A stretch of DNA of 44,605 nucleotides from Oscillospiraceae bacterium (lineage in GTDB: Bacteria; Bacillota; Clostridia; Oscillospirales; JAAYXM01), in the NCBI GenBank assembly GCA_017559985.1, contig JAFYPW010000006.1, forward strand, positions 1-44,605, given 5' to 3'. The translations under genes and the position numbers were made by a program. How positions within the stretch are numbered: the first letter of the stretch is position 1; each line of letters starts with the position of its first letter. The notes below the pieces were generated by a model. It worked only from the letters and a program-made list of their open reading frames with translations. It was not told the DNA's origin and made no database searches. Below, in pieces: positions 35,594 to 44,605 of the stretch.

Positions 35594-36310
35594 ATGAATA
35601 TTCTTGCTATCGGCGCACATCCCGATGACATCGAAGAATCCTGCGGCGGAACTCTTGCAAAATATGCAAAGCTCGGCCACAAGGTTTTCACTGCAACTGC
35701 TACAAACGGAAACGTTGGCTCGTCCACACTTTCGATGGAAGAGATTGCAAAAGTCCGCAAGGAAGAGGCTCGCCGCGCAGCAGCTATAATCGGTGCGGAA
35801 TATATCTGTCTTGACTATGACGATGAAATGTTCTTTGAGGACAAAGCGGCCCGTCTTGCTTTTATAGACCTCGTCCGCTACTGCAAGGCTGATGTTATCC
35901 TCACACACAGCCCGCACGACTATAACCCCGACCACGAGCTTACTGCAAAAATCGTAAACGACATTGCTGTTATGATTCCGATTGCAAAGCTCCCGACAAA
36001 GAACAAGCCCTATGACAAGATTCCGCTCATTGCGTACTTTGAGCCGGTTAACGGTCTCGGCTTCATTCCGACGGACTATGTTGACATCTCTGAATTTATC
36101 GAAACAAAGCGCGCTATGTGCTATGAACACCAGAGCCAGATTTCCTGGATGCAGGATAACTACAAGGACACTATGGGCGGCAAGGACTTCTTTGAAGGCG
36201 TTGAAACAAGAGCAAAGTTCTACGGTCTCCAATGCGGCGTTGACTATGCAGAGGGCTTCCGCCTCTCCAACGATGCTTTCCGCGTAGTTCCGTACCGTTT
36301 CCTTCCGTAA
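35594..36310 (+). CDS. PIG-L/LmbE family deacetylase
   Basis: 238-residue zinc-dependent N-deacetylase-family protein. The metal motif is AIGAHPDDIEESCGG (His-Pro-Asp-Asp). The distal ligand region is HSPHDYNPDHELTA, with the His-x-x-His pattern typical of the family. Relatives remove acetyl groups from N-acetylglucosamine-containing lipids, thiols and saccharides; here the substrate is probably a sugar handled by the operon. Start: the ATG at 35594 is eight bases after GGAG. An in-frame ATG at 35588 is too close to that site. Its TAA overlaps the next ATG by one base. Confidence 0.9.
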   Translation: MNILAIGAHPDDIEESCGGTLAKYAKLGHKVFTATATNGNVGSSTLSMEEIAKVRKEEARRAAAIIGAEYICLDYDDEMFFEDKAARLAFIDLVRYCKADVILTHSPHDYNPDHELTAKIVNDIAVMIPIAKLPTKNKPYDKIPLIAYFEPVNGLGFIPTDYVDISEFIETKRAMCYEHQSQISWMQDNYKDTMGGKDFFEGVETRAKFYGLQCGVDYAEGFRLSNDAFRVVPYRFLP

Positions 36311-37140
36311 TGATGAAGCACGAGATTATAAATCACGCGGTTTTCGGGGAATGTCTTTTTGTAACAAACGGAACCGTTGAGGTTAAAATTCCCCTCTCTT
36401 TCGGTCTCCGCATAGGTCATTTTTCACTTGTCGGCAAAAAGAACGTCTTCTTTGAACAGCCGGATGATATGACCGACCTCACAACGCCGGAGGGTTGGAG
36501 AATCCGCGGCGGACACAGAATGTGGCTTGCGCCTGAGGGTAATTTTGACTACTTCCCGGACAACGCTCCGATAAAGTACGAGATTTCAGACGATTGCATA
36601 ACTCTCACACAGGAAGAGGACCCCTGGCTTTCCGTGATAAAAAGCTTTGTCATAAAGCTTGACGGAGCAAAGCTGCACATCACCCACAAAGTGACGAACA
36701 CGGCAAAAGAGGCGAGGACGTGCTCGCTCTGGCCCATAAGCGCGATGGCGGCGGGCGGTGTGGAATATATCGACCTCCCTCTCCGCGAAAACGGATTTGA
36801 CCCGTTCCGTCATATTGCGCTCTGGGACTACACAACCCTTGACGATGAGCGCGCAGAGTATTCGCGCAATCAGATAAAGATTTCGCATATGCCGACTGAC
36901 GAGCGTTATAAAATCGGCATCGGTCATCCTTTGTCTCCCGTGCGCTACGAGCTTTCCGACACGGTGTTTTTAAAGCACTTTGAGGTTTTAAAAGAAAAGG
37001 CTTATCCCGACGGCGGAGTCTCTCTTGAAACCTTCTTCTGCCGCCATATGGCAGAGGTTGAAACGCTCTCGCCGGTCTGCACAATTGAAAGCGGGCAGAC
37101 GGCGGAATACTCCGAAACGTGGGAGCTTTTACACAAATAA
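36310..37140 (+). CDS. DUF4380 / mutarotase-like protein
   Basis: 276-residue protein with a galactose-mutarotase-like beta-sandwich look. Features: VKIPLSFGLRIGHFSLVG, the WRIRGGHRMWLAPEG segment with the conserved Gly-Gly-His, then LHITHKVTNTAKEARTCSLW and WPISAMAAGG. It resembles DUF4380-type proteins found in carbohydrate clusters; the activity of that family is not established to my knowledge. It may interconvert anomers of the sugar consumed by the neighbouring isomerases, or bind it. Translation is coupled to the deacetylase (TAATG). Confidence 0.65.
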   Translation: MMKHEIINHAVFGECLFVTNGTVEVKIPLSFGLRIGHFSLVGKKNVFFEQPDDMTDLTTPEGWRIRGGHRMWLAPEGNFDYFPDNAPIKYEISDDCITLTQEEDPWLSVIKSFVIKLDGAKLHITHKVTNTAKEARTCSLWPISAMAAGGVEYIDLPLRENGFDPFRHIALWDYTTLDDERAEYSRNQIKISHMPTDERYKIGIGHPLSPVRYELSDTVFLKHFEVLKEKAYPDGGVSLETFFCRHMAEVETLSPVCTIESGQTAEYSETWELLHK

Positions 37141-37161
37141 ATCCGAAAGGACTAACCTGAT

Positions 37162-38466
37162 ATGAAAGTAAATATAGCAGCAGTAGGCCTTGGCTGCCCG
37201 TTTGAAATCGGCTTCGACCAGGCAGCAAGCCTTCTTGACACAACTGCCGCAACTCTTAACGCAAAGGGTATCAACTGCATTAACACAAAGGTTGTTATGC
37301 ATGACCTTGACACAGTAAAGCAGGCGGCGGAAACACTTAAATCCGTCGATGCGGATGTCCTTCTCATCTGCATCGCAACATGGAGCGAAGACCACCACCT
37401 TCTTGACCTTCTCTCCTATATCGATAAGCCCATCATCCTCCGCGCTTACCCCGCATTTGACACGGGCTCGCTCTGCTGTGCACATCAGATAGGCGCTGTG
37501 TTTACAGACATCGGCGCGGGCTATGAGTTTGTCTACGGCGAGGCGGATGACGATGCCTGTGCCGACAAGACAAAGACAATCGCAACGGCTTATGCTCTTA
37601 AAAACACTATGGGCAAGGTGCGCATGGGCGCGCTTGGCGGCAGAGTAAAGGGCATGACCGAGATTGCGTACGACGAGTTTTCCATCAAACAGAAGCTCGG
37701 CGCAAGAATAGTTAACCTTGACGAAAAGGAGCTCACGCAGAAGGTTGAGGCAATTTCTGATGCCGAAGCCGAGAAGCTTCTCGAAGAGAAGAAAAATGTT
37801 CTCGCTCCCTGCAAGGTTCTTTCAAAGCACGAGGATATGCTTGAATCAATGAAGTTCTACGGCGCTATGCGCCAGCTTGTTGACGAGTATGACCTCTCCG
37901 CGCTTTCCGTAAAGTGCTACACTACATATATGGGCAAGGTCTGCCTCGGCTATTCTCTCCTTGCAGAAGAGGGCATCGTTGCCTCCTGCGAGGGCGATGT
38001 TACAAACGCGCTTACTATGAAGCTTCTCTACGAGCTTTCAGAACAGCCCATCAACAACACTGACCTTCTCTATCCTGACGAGAAAGAGAACACCATCCTC
38101 TTTGCTCACTGCGGCTCCTCCGGCTTCTCCATTGCGGGCGGTGAGGTTGAGCTTGCTCCGGTCCGCCTTGCGGAAACAGGCGTTTGCAGCCGCTTCATCC
38201 CGAAGACCGGCACGGTTACCCTCGTTGACATCTGCGGTCACGGCGAGCAGTTCCGTATGTCTGTCATGGTTGGCGAGGCAATCCCCTGCGAAATGCTCTT
38301 CCCGGGTAACCCGGCAGTAGTTAAGTTTGAAAAGCCCGTCGCACAGATCTGCGACGAGATTATGCAGTACGGCTCGGGCCACCACTGGATGGTTGCATAC
38401 GGCGACTGGCGCAAGGAGCTTGAAAGCTTCTGCAAAATCCAGAATATGAAGTACTACGAGATATAA
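37162..38466 (+). CDS. L-fucose/L-arabinose isomerase-like protein
   Basis: 434-residue protein of the fucose-isomerase-like fold. The N-terminal part is alpha/beta (VDADVLLICIATWSEDHHLL, DKPIILRAYP) with GALGGRVKGMTE. A C-terminal catalytic-type domain follows (SVKCYTTYMGKVCLGYSLLA, ASCEGDVTNALTMKLL, HCGSSGFSIAG, and C-terminal GSGHHWMVAYGDW). The Glu in ASCEGD and the His of GSGHHW fall where metal or acid-base residues are expected, but I cannot align them with certainty. Probably an aldose-ketose isomerase for an unusual sugar. It lies 21 bases after the previous gene with a GAAAGGA site. Confidence 0.75.
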   Translation: MKVNIAAVGLGCPFEIGFDQAASLLDTTAATLNAKGINCINTKVVMHDLDTVKQAAETLKSVDADVLLICIATWSEDHHLLDLLSYIDKPIILRAYPAFDTGSLCCAHQIGAVFTDIGAGYEFVYGEADDDACADKTKTIATAYALKNTMGKVRMGALGGRVKGMTEIAYDEFSIKQKLGARIVNLDEKELTQKVEAISDAEAEKLLEEKKNVLAPCKVLSKHEDMLESMKFYGAMRQLVDEYDLSALSVKCYTTYMGKVCLGYSLLAEEGIVASCEGDVTNALTMKLLYELSEQPINNTDLLYPDEKENTILFAHCGSSGFSIAGGEVELAPVRLAETGVCSRFIPKTGTVTLVDICGHGEQFRMSVMVGEAIPCEMLFPGNPAVVKFEKPVAQICDEIMQYGSGHHWMVAYGDWRKELESFCKIQNMKYYEI

Positions 38467-38484
38467 AACGAGGAGGTTTTAACT

Positions 38485-39165
38485 ATGAAGAGATCAGAAA
38501 TCAACGCTGCTATCCGCGGCGCTCTCAAACTTTTTGACGAATACCGCATCACTCTCCCGCCGTTCCTCTCCTGGACACCGGACGAATGGAAGACAAAGGG
38601 TGAAGAGGTCCGCGAAATCAAGGACAATATGCTCGGCTGGGATATTACTGACTTTGGCTCGGGCGACTTTGAAAAGACAGGTCTTTTCCTTATCACTCTC
38701 CGCAACGGAAACCAGAAGAATCCGGAGAAGTATCCGAAGACATACGCTGAAAAGCTTATGGTTGTTCAGGAGGGTCAGATTACCCCGATGCACTTCCACT
38801 GGAACAAGATGGAAGACATCATCAACCGCGGCGGCGGCAACCTTATGATCAAGCTCTACAACTCAACAGAGGACGAACAGCTTGCAGACACAGACGTTGT
38901 CGTATCAATCGACGGTGTAACCCACACCTTCCCGGCAGGTCACGTCGTCCGCCTCACTCCGGGCGAGAGCATCACGCTCACACGCGGCCTCTACCACCGC
39001 TTCTGGGGCGAAGAGGGCAAGGGCACCGTTCTTGTTGCAGAGGTTTCAATGTGCAACGACGACTCGGCAGACAACCGCTTCTATGACACGGTTGGCCGCT
39101 TCCCCGAAATCGAAGAGGACGAAGCTCCGCTCCGCCTTCTCTGCAATGAATACGAGAGGAAATAA
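38485..39165 (+). CDS. D-lyxose/D-mannose isomerase-type cupin
   Basis: 226-residue cupin isomerase resembling D-lyxose isomerase (EC 5.3.1.15), which interconverts D-lyxose and D-xylulose and often D-mannose and D-fructose. The metal site is visible as His-x-His-x4-Glu in PMHFHWNKMEDI, with the fourth ligand His in LYHRFWGE. Full-length for the family. A strong GAGGAGG site precedes the ATG. It sits 18 bases after the fucose-isomerase-like gene and two bases before the PfkB kinase, so the isomerised product is presumably phosphorylated next. Confidence 0.88.
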   Translation: MKRSEINAAIRGALKLFDEYRITLPPFLSWTPDEWKTKGEEVREIKDNMLGWDITDFGSGDFEKTGLFLITLRNGNQKNPEKYPKTYAEKLMVVQEGQITPMHFHWNKMEDIINRGGGNLMIKLYNSTEDEQLADTDVVVSIDGVTHTFPAGHVVRLTPGESITLTRGLYHRFWGEEGKGTVLVAEVSMCNDDSADNRFYDTVGRFPEIEEDEAPLRLLCNEYERK

Positions 39166-39167
39166 CT

Positions 39168-40178
39168 ATGAAAAAAGGAATTTGCGTTGCGGGTAACCTT
39201 ATTGTTGACATTACATACCCGATAGAAAAATGGCCGAACCAGGGCGAGCTTGTCACCATCACGGAGGGCATCACGCGCTCTGTCGGCGGCGCTGTCTGCA
39301 ACGACATTGTAGACCTTGCAAAGCTTGACCCGACCATGCCGCTCACGGCGCTCGGCGTTATCGGCACCGATGCTGAGGGTGACTTCATCCTTGAAGAGCT
39401 CGGAAAGTGCAAGAACATTGACCTTTCAAACCTTAAACGCGAGGGTATTACATCCTTTACATCCGTTATGAGCAACAACGACACAAAGGCGCGCACGTTC
39501 TTCCATTACAGAGGAACAAACGCCCGCTTTGACGAGAGCTATATCGACTGGGAAAAGCTTGACTGCGACATTTTCCACATCGGATATATCCTTCTCCTCG
39601 ACGCGCTCGATGCAGAGGACCCCGAATACGGCACAAAGATGGCTCGCCTTCTTGCAAACGCACAGAAAAAAGGCCTTAAAACATCTATCGATGTCGTAAG
39701 TGAGTCGGGCAACCGCTTTAAGAAGATTGTCTCGCCCGCGCTCCGCTATACGGACTACTGCGTCATCAACGAGATTGAGGCACAGCAGATTACAGGCGTT
39801 AAACTTCGCGACGAGGATGAAAAACTCTACCCCGAGAATATGGAGGAGGCGCTCCGCGCGATTAAGGCGCTCGGCGTTTCCACCTGGGCTGTTATCCACT
39901 GCCCCGAGGGCTCATGGGGCCTTGACGAGAAGGATGAGTTCTTCTTCTCGCCGAGCCTTAAAGTTCCGAAAGACGACATCAAGGGTACCGTCGGCGCAGG
40001 CGATGCGTTCTGCTCGGGCGTTATCTACGGCGCATGGAAGGGCTGGACGCTTGCAGAGAGTGTTCGCCTTGCTACCTGCTCGGCTGTCGCCGCTCTTTCA
40101 GAGCGCGGTGCAACGGAAGGCCTTCGCGAAATCGCAGAGGTTATGAAGTTTGAGGAAAAATACGGCTACCGTTCTTAA
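39168..40178 (+). CDS. PfkB-family carbohydrate kinase
   Basis: 336-residue ribokinase-fold sugar kinase. The N-terminal Gly-Gly signature is in TRSVGGAVCNDIVDLAKL. The catalytic/anion-hole motif is GTVGAGDAFCSGVIYG with the GAGD Asp. VINEIEAQQITG lies before the ATP site. The substrate is unknown; a ketose such as xylulose, fructose or a deoxy sugar made by the adjacent isomerases would fit. Last gene of the operon, followed by a strong terminator. Confidence 0.9.
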   Translation: MKKGICVAGNLIVDITYPIEKWPNQGELVTITEGITRSVGGAVCNDIVDLAKLDPTMPLTALGVIGTDAEGDFILEELGKCKNIDLSNLKREGITSFTSVMSNNDTKARTFFHYRGTNARFDESYIDWEKLDCDIFHIGYILLLDALDAEDPEYGTKMARLLANAQKKGLKTSIDVVSESGNRFKKIVSPALRYTDYCVINEIEAQQITGVKLRDEDEKLYPENMEEALRAIKALGVSTWAVIHCPEGSWGLDEKDEFFFSPSLKVPKDDIKGTVGAGDAFCSGVIYGAWKGWTLAESVRLATCSAVAALSERGATEGLREIAEVMKFEEKYGYRS

Positions 40179-40194
40179 ATCTTATATAAAATCG

Positions 40195-40232
40195 GCGCAC
40201 TGCTTTTTACAAAAAAGCAGTGCGCTTTTTTA
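40195..40232 (+). terminator. Terminator of the sugar operon
   Basis: Perfect 14-bp stem GCGCACTGCTTTTT / AAAAAGCAGTGCGC with a 3-base loop and a T6 run. Confidence 0.95.
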
Positions 40233-40253
40233 TTGCAAACATTCCCCTTTCTA

Positions 40254-40282
40254 TTGACAAGGGCTTTTTTCGGTGATATAAT
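40254..40282 (+). promoter_or_regulatory. Promoter of the pyrC-carB operon
   Basis: TTGACA (40254-40259), 17-base spacer, TATAAT (40277-40282), a perfect consensus. Confidence 0.92.
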
Positions 40283-40288
40283 ATGTAA

Positions 40289-40404
40289 AAATAAATCTTT
40301 AAGAGACGGCCCCGTGAGGTCGGCAAGATTTGCAATATGAAGCTTCGCAGGGGGAGACCTGCGTATATTTTCGTGTGTCTTGCCGCTTTGGGCAAGATTT
40401 TTTT
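40289..40404 (+). promoter_or_regulatory. PyrR-type transcription attenuator
   Basis: The leader contains GGCCCCGTGAGGTCGGCAAG, close to the PyrR-binding loop of Bacillota pyr genes, inside an AAATCTT...AAGATTT stem. The terminator is CTTGCC (40379-40384) / GGCAAG (40391-40396) followed by a T run. GGCAAGA at 40322-40328, within the PyrR hairpin, can instead pair with TCTTGCC at 40378-40384. PyrR-UMP binding would therefore free the terminator arm and stop transcription, while antiterminator pairing allows pyrC-carB expression. A separate CGCAGG/CCTGCG hairpin lies between. Confidence 0.85.
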
Positions 40405-40424
40405 GTATAAAAAAGGAGAGGCTT

Positions 40425-41627
40425 ATGTTCGCGTTTTTAAAGACAAACAAAATACAGAAGAACATAGAAACTTTTGCGTCCTGCCGAGCTTTGGCCAAGA
40501 CGCTTATGCCTGCTTTTTCTTCCGAATATGCTGTTTTTCCCGGCTTTTGCGATGTGCATGTACACTTTCGTGAGCCGGGCTTTTCGTATAAAGAGACGGT
40601 TGACACGGGCTGTCTTTCAGCCGCGCGCGGAGGCTACACCGCCGTCTGCACGATGCCGAACCTAAACCCCGTCCCCGACAGTGTTGAAAATATTTCGCAG
40701 CAGAAGAAAATCATCGCGCGCGACGCGACGATTGACGTTTTCCCCTACGCCTCGATAACAGTCGGGCAGAAGGGCGAGGAGCTTTCTGATTTTGACGGAA
40801 TGCGGGACCTCTGCATTGCGTTTTCAGACGACGGGCGCGGAGTTCAGTCGGAAAGCCTTATGCGCGAGGCTATGGAAAAGGCGAAAAGTCTTGACAAGAT
40901 AATCGTTGCCCACTGCGAGGACAACGCGCTTCTTTTCGGTGGATATATCCACGACGGCGAGTATGCGCATCTTCACAACCACAAGGGCATCTGCTCCGAG
41001 AGCGAATGGGGTCCGATAAAGCGCGACATTGCCCTTATCCGCGAAACAGGGGTAAAATACCACGTCTGCCACATCTCCACGGCGGAGAGTGTGGAGCTTA
41101 TACGGCAGGCAAAGCGCGATGGGCTTGACATCACCTGTGAGACTGCGCCGCACTACCTCATTATGAACGATATGGACCTTTGTGAGGACGGACGTTTTAA
41201 GATGAACCCGCCAATCCGCTCCGAGCGCGACCGTGCGGCTCTCGTTGAAGGGCTCCTGGACGGCACGATCGATATGATAGCGACAGACCACGCGCCGCAC
41301 TCAGAAGAGGAAAAAGCAAAAGGGCTTTCGGGCAGCGCATTTGGCGTTGTCGGGCTTGAAACTGCTTTCCCCGCGCTTTATACTCACCTTGTTAAAAAGA
41401 AAATAATCTCTCTTGAAAAACTCATTGACCTTATGTCAAAAAACCCGCGCGAGCGGTTTAACATACCCGTGGGCGAGGACTTCACCGTCTGGGATTTAAA
41501 CCACAAGTTTAAAGTTGACCCCTCGGCATTCCTGTCAAAAGGCAGGGCGACGCCGTTTGAGGGTATGACACTTTTCGGAAAATGCTTGCTGACAGTACAT
41601 AACGGCAAAGCCGTTTACAAGATATAG
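40425..41627 (+). CDS. pyrC: Dihydroorotase
   Basis: 400-residue class I dihydroorotase converting N-carbamoyl-aspartate to dihydroorotate in UMP synthesis. Metal ligands: HxH in VHVHFREPGFSY, AFSDDGRGV (Asp as in the Aquifex-type enzymes), HCEDNALLF, CHISTAESVELI and the catalytic Asp in ATDHAPHSEEEK. TMPNLNPVPDS binds substrate. Start: the ATG at 40425 follows AAGGAG; the frame is open upstream but that lies in the attenuator terminator. Confidence 0.97.
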   Translation: MFAFLKTNKIQKNIETFASCRALAKTLMPAFSSEYAVFPGFCDVHVHFREPGFSYKETVDTGCLSAARGGYTAVCTMPNLNPVPDSVENISQQKKIIARDATIDVFPYASITVGQKGEELSDFDGMRDLCIAFSDDGRGVQSESLMREAMEKAKSLDKIIVAHCEDNALLFGGYIHDGEYAHLHNHKGICSESEWGPIKRDIALIRETGVKYHVCHISTAESVELIRQAKRDGLDITCETAPHYLIMNDMDLCEDGRFKMNPPIRSERDRAALVEGLLDGTIDMIATDHAPHSEEEKAKGLSGSAFGVVGLETAFPALYTHLVKKKIISLEKLIDLMSKNPRERFNIPVGEDFTVWDLNHKFKVDPSAFLSKGRATPFEGMTLFGKCLLTVHNGKAVYKI

Positions 41628-41640
41628 GAGGATAAAACAA

Positions 41641-44605
41641 TGGCAAAACGAACAGACTTAAAGAAAATTCTCATCATCGGCTCGGGTCCTATCGTCATCG
41701 GTCAGGCTGCCGAGTTTGACTATGCGGGAACCCAGGCGTGCCTTGCTCTTAAAGAAGAGGGCTATGAGGTTATCCTCTGCAACTCAAACCCCGCAACGAT
41801 TATGACTGACACAACAATTGCCGACAAGGTTTATATGGAGCCGCTCACGCTCGAATATGTCGCGAAAATACTCCGTCACGAGCGCCCGGACGCAATCGTC
41901 CCCGGCATCGGCGGTCAAACGGGCTTAAACCTCGCGATGCAGCTTGAAAAGAAGGGCGTTCTTCGCGAATGCGGCGTAGAGCTTCTCGGCACATCGAGCG
42001 AAAGCATCGAGCGCGCAGAAGACCGCGAGCTCTTTAAGGAGCTTTGCGAGAGTATCGGCGAGCCGACAATCCCCTCCGAAATTACATACTCACTCGATGA
42101 GGCAAAGGAGGCCGCAAAGAGGATAGGCTATCCTGTCGTTCTTCGCCCTGCGTTCACGCTCGGCGGAACAGGCGGCGGCTTTGCATATAACGAAGAGGAG
42201 CTTATTGACGTCGGCACAAACGCCTTTAAGCTCTCCCCCGTGCACCAGGTTCTTATTGAGAAGAGCGTCCGCGGCTATAAGGAGATTGAGTTTGAGGTTA
42301 TGCGCGATAGTAATGACCACGCGATAACCATCTGCGGTATGGAAAACATCGACCCCGTCGGTGTTCATACGGGCGACTCTCTCGTTGTCGCGCCAATTAT
42401 GACGCTCTCAAAAGAAGACGAGAAGATGCTCAACGACAGTGCTATAAAAATCATCCGCGAGCTCAAAATTTCAGGCGGCTGCAACGTTCAGTTTGCATTA
42501 AACCCCGACACGAGCGAGTATTACCTCATCGAGGTTAACCCGCGCGTTTCGCGCTCATCCGCTCTCGCTTCAAAGGCATCGGGATACCCGATTGCGCGCG
42601 TTACGGCAAAAATCGCCGTCGGCATGGCTCTTGAAGACATCGAAATCGCAAATACAAACGCCGCGTTTGAGCCGAGCCTTGACTATGTTATAGCAAAGTT
42701 CCCGCGCTTTCCGTTTGATAAATTCGCTACCGCGCCGAACACGCTCGGTACACAGATGAAGGCAACAGGCGAGATTATGGGCATCGGCTCAGACCTCACC
42801 GAATGTCTTTTGAAATCCGTCCGCTCCCTTGAAACGGGCGCGTGCCACTTCCACCTTCCGAAGTTTGACGGTATGAAGACAGACGAGCTTCTTTCATACA
42901 TAAAGGACTTCCGCGACGACAACATCTTCGCCGTTGCAGAAGGCTTCCGACGCGGCGTCTCCGTTGACGAGATTTTTGAGATTACGAAAATCACGCGCTA
43001 CTTCCTTGACGCGGTAAAGAAGATTGTCGATGCCGAAAAGGGAATAGCAGAAAAGAAGTTTGACACGAAAACGCTTAAAGCCGCAAAGAAGATGGGCTTT
43101 TCCGACAAGTATATCGCAACGCTCTGGGAAACAGACGAGCTTTCCGTCTACAACCTCCGCCGCGAGGAGAAGCTTTTCCCTGTTTATAAAATGGTCGACA
43201 CCTGCCACACAAACGCATATATCCCGTATTTCTATTCAAGCTACTCGGGCGAGAACGCCTCGCGCCTTACCGACAGAAAGAAGATTGTCGTTCTCGGCGC
43301 AGGACCTATCCGTATCGGTCAGGGCGTTGAGTTTGACTATTCAACCGTTCACGCCGTTGCAACAATCAAGAATTCGGGCTATGAGGCTATCATCATAAAC
43401 AACAACCCCGAAACGGTTTCTACGGACTACACAACGGCAGACAAGCTCTACTTTGAGCCGCTTACAGCGGAAGATGTTATGAACATCATTGAGTTTGAGA
43501 AGCCCGAGGGCGTTATCGCCTCGCTCGGCGGCCAGACGGCAATCAACCTTGCCGAGCCGCTCCGCGCAAGAGGTGTCAACATCATCGGCACGGATTGCGA
43601 CGCGATTGAGCGCGCAGAAAACCGCGACAGCTTTGAAAAGATTCTCCGCGAGCTTGACATTCCGCAGCCGAAGGGCCGCGCCGTCACAAAGATTGAAGAC
43701 GGCATTGCAGCCGCGGCAGAGATAGGATATCCCGTGCTCGTCCGCCCGAGCTTCGTTCTCGGCGGCCGCGCAATGCAGATTGTGTCCCACGAGGAGCAGC
43801 TGCGCCAGTATCTCAAAACAGCTGTTGAGATTGACGAGGACAAGCCCGTTCTCGTTGACAAATACATCCAGGGCAAGGAGGTTGAGGTTGACGCTATCTG
43901 CGACGGCCGCGACGTCTTCATCCCCGGTATTATGGAGCTTGTTGAGCGCACGGGCGTTCACTCGGGCGACTCCATAAGCGTTTACCCCACCTTCTCAATC
44001 TCCGATAAGGTAAAGGGAATTATCCTGCAATATGCAAAGAAGCTCGGTCTCGGTATCGGCATCGTCGGTCTTTTTAACATCCAGTTCATCGTCGACGAGA
44101 ACGACAATGTATTTATCATCGAGGTTAACCCGCGCTCATCGCGCACGGTTCCCTTCCTCTCAAAGGCTACAGGCTATTCACTTGCCGACATCGCAACAGA
44201 GGTAATCCTCGGCAAGAGCCTCAAAGAGCAGGGCATCTTCGACATATACCCCGAAGAGAAGAAGCGCTGGTATGTAAAGGTTCCGGTATTCTCGTTTGCA
44301 AAAATCCGCGGCCTTGACTCTTACCTCTCTCCCGAGATGAAGTCAACCGGTGAGGCAATCGGCTATGACGATAAGTTAAATCGCGCGCTCTATAAGGCAT
44401 TACAGGCAAGCGGTATGCACCTGCAAAACTACGGCACGGTCTTTGCAACGATTGCCGACAAGGACAAAGAGGAAGCTCTCCCGCTCATCCGCCGCTTCTA
44501 TAAGCTCGGCTTTAACATTGAAGCAACAGAGGGAACTGCCCGCTTCTTAAAAGAGCGCGGCATCCGCACACACATCTTAAAGAAGCTCTCCGACGGAAGC
44601 GAGGA
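41641..44605 (+). CDS. carB: Carbamoyl-phosphate synthase large subunit (3' end cut by window edge)
   Basis: 988 codons are visible of the usual ~1070; the C-terminal allosteric domain is incomplete. It makes carbamoyl phosphate from bicarbonate, 2 ATP and ammonia. The duplicated halves are clear: [17 protein letters not shown] and [27 protein letters not shown] and [12 protein letters not shown], each followed by an ATP-grasp domain ([47 protein letters not shown]). A GGAGG site lies eight bases before the ATG, 13 bases after pyrC. The glutaminase subunit gene carA is not in the window. Confidence 0.97.

Overview
The window reads as chromosomal backbone of a low-to-mid GC Gram-positive anaerobe of the Bacillota, most likely class Clostridia. 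The evidence is regulatory as well as genic: a T-box leader on thrS, a perfect CIRCE on hrcA-grpE-dnaK-dnaJ, a PyrR-type attenuator on the pyrimidine genes, a hisZ/short-hisG type histidine operon, a CpsB/C/D tyrosine-kinase module, an S-layer-homology (SLH) protein, and repeated TTGACA-17-TATAAT promoters. I saw no insertion sequence, prophage, integrase or CRISPR array. The genus cannot be fixed from sequence alone.

Layout. Positions 1-8376 (minus strand) hold one tightly overlapped operon, yerC-hisZ-hisG-hisD-hisC-hisB-hisH-hisA-hisF-hisIE-hisJ (hisJ cut by the window edge). It covers the whole pathway from PRPP and ATP to histidine and is driven by one strong promoter that contains a palindromic operator candidate. 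Back to back with it (8416-10534, plus) is thrS behind a threonine T-box with an ACC specifier. Positions 10530-16982 (minus) hold surface genes: a CapD/FlaA1-like dehydratase, a Wzz/CpsC-CpsD-CpsB phosphoregulation module, an SLH protein and an unknown membrane-anchored protein. Positions 16987-21753 (minus) hold the hrcA-grpE-dnaK-dnaJ heat-shock operon. Positions 21984-23412 (plus) hold a pyridoxal-type kinase with an ECF transporter S component (vitamin B6 salvage). A MATE exporter and a LysM-G5-M23 cell-wall peptidase follow on the minus strand, then a HAD phosphatase on the plus strand (26717-27458).

Positions 27460-32910 (minus) form an operon of a P-type-ATPase-like protein, a CYTH protein, mnmG and rsmG. 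The ATPase-like protein is notable: the frame is intact and intramembrane ion-site residues are kept, but nearly every catalytic motif is lost. An AT-rich pocket (32880-33670) carries tRNA-Thr(UGU), tRNA-Tyr(GUA) and a 54-residue membrane peptide gene.

Positions 33670-40232 (plus) hold the most distinctive block, a six-gene sugar operon: a kinase-like/mannose-6-phosphate-isomerase-like fusion, a PIG-L deacetylase, a DUF4380/mutarotase-like protein, a fucose-isomerase-like protein, a D-lyxose isomerase-type cupin and a PfkB kinase. It has no transporter, glycosidase or regulator beside it and its substrate is unknown. The window ends with pyrC and the first 988 codons of carB behind a PyrR attenuator.

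The best candidates for something undescribed are the sugar operon with its fused first gene, and the apparently pseudo-enzymatic P-type ATPase co-transcribed with RNA-modification genes.
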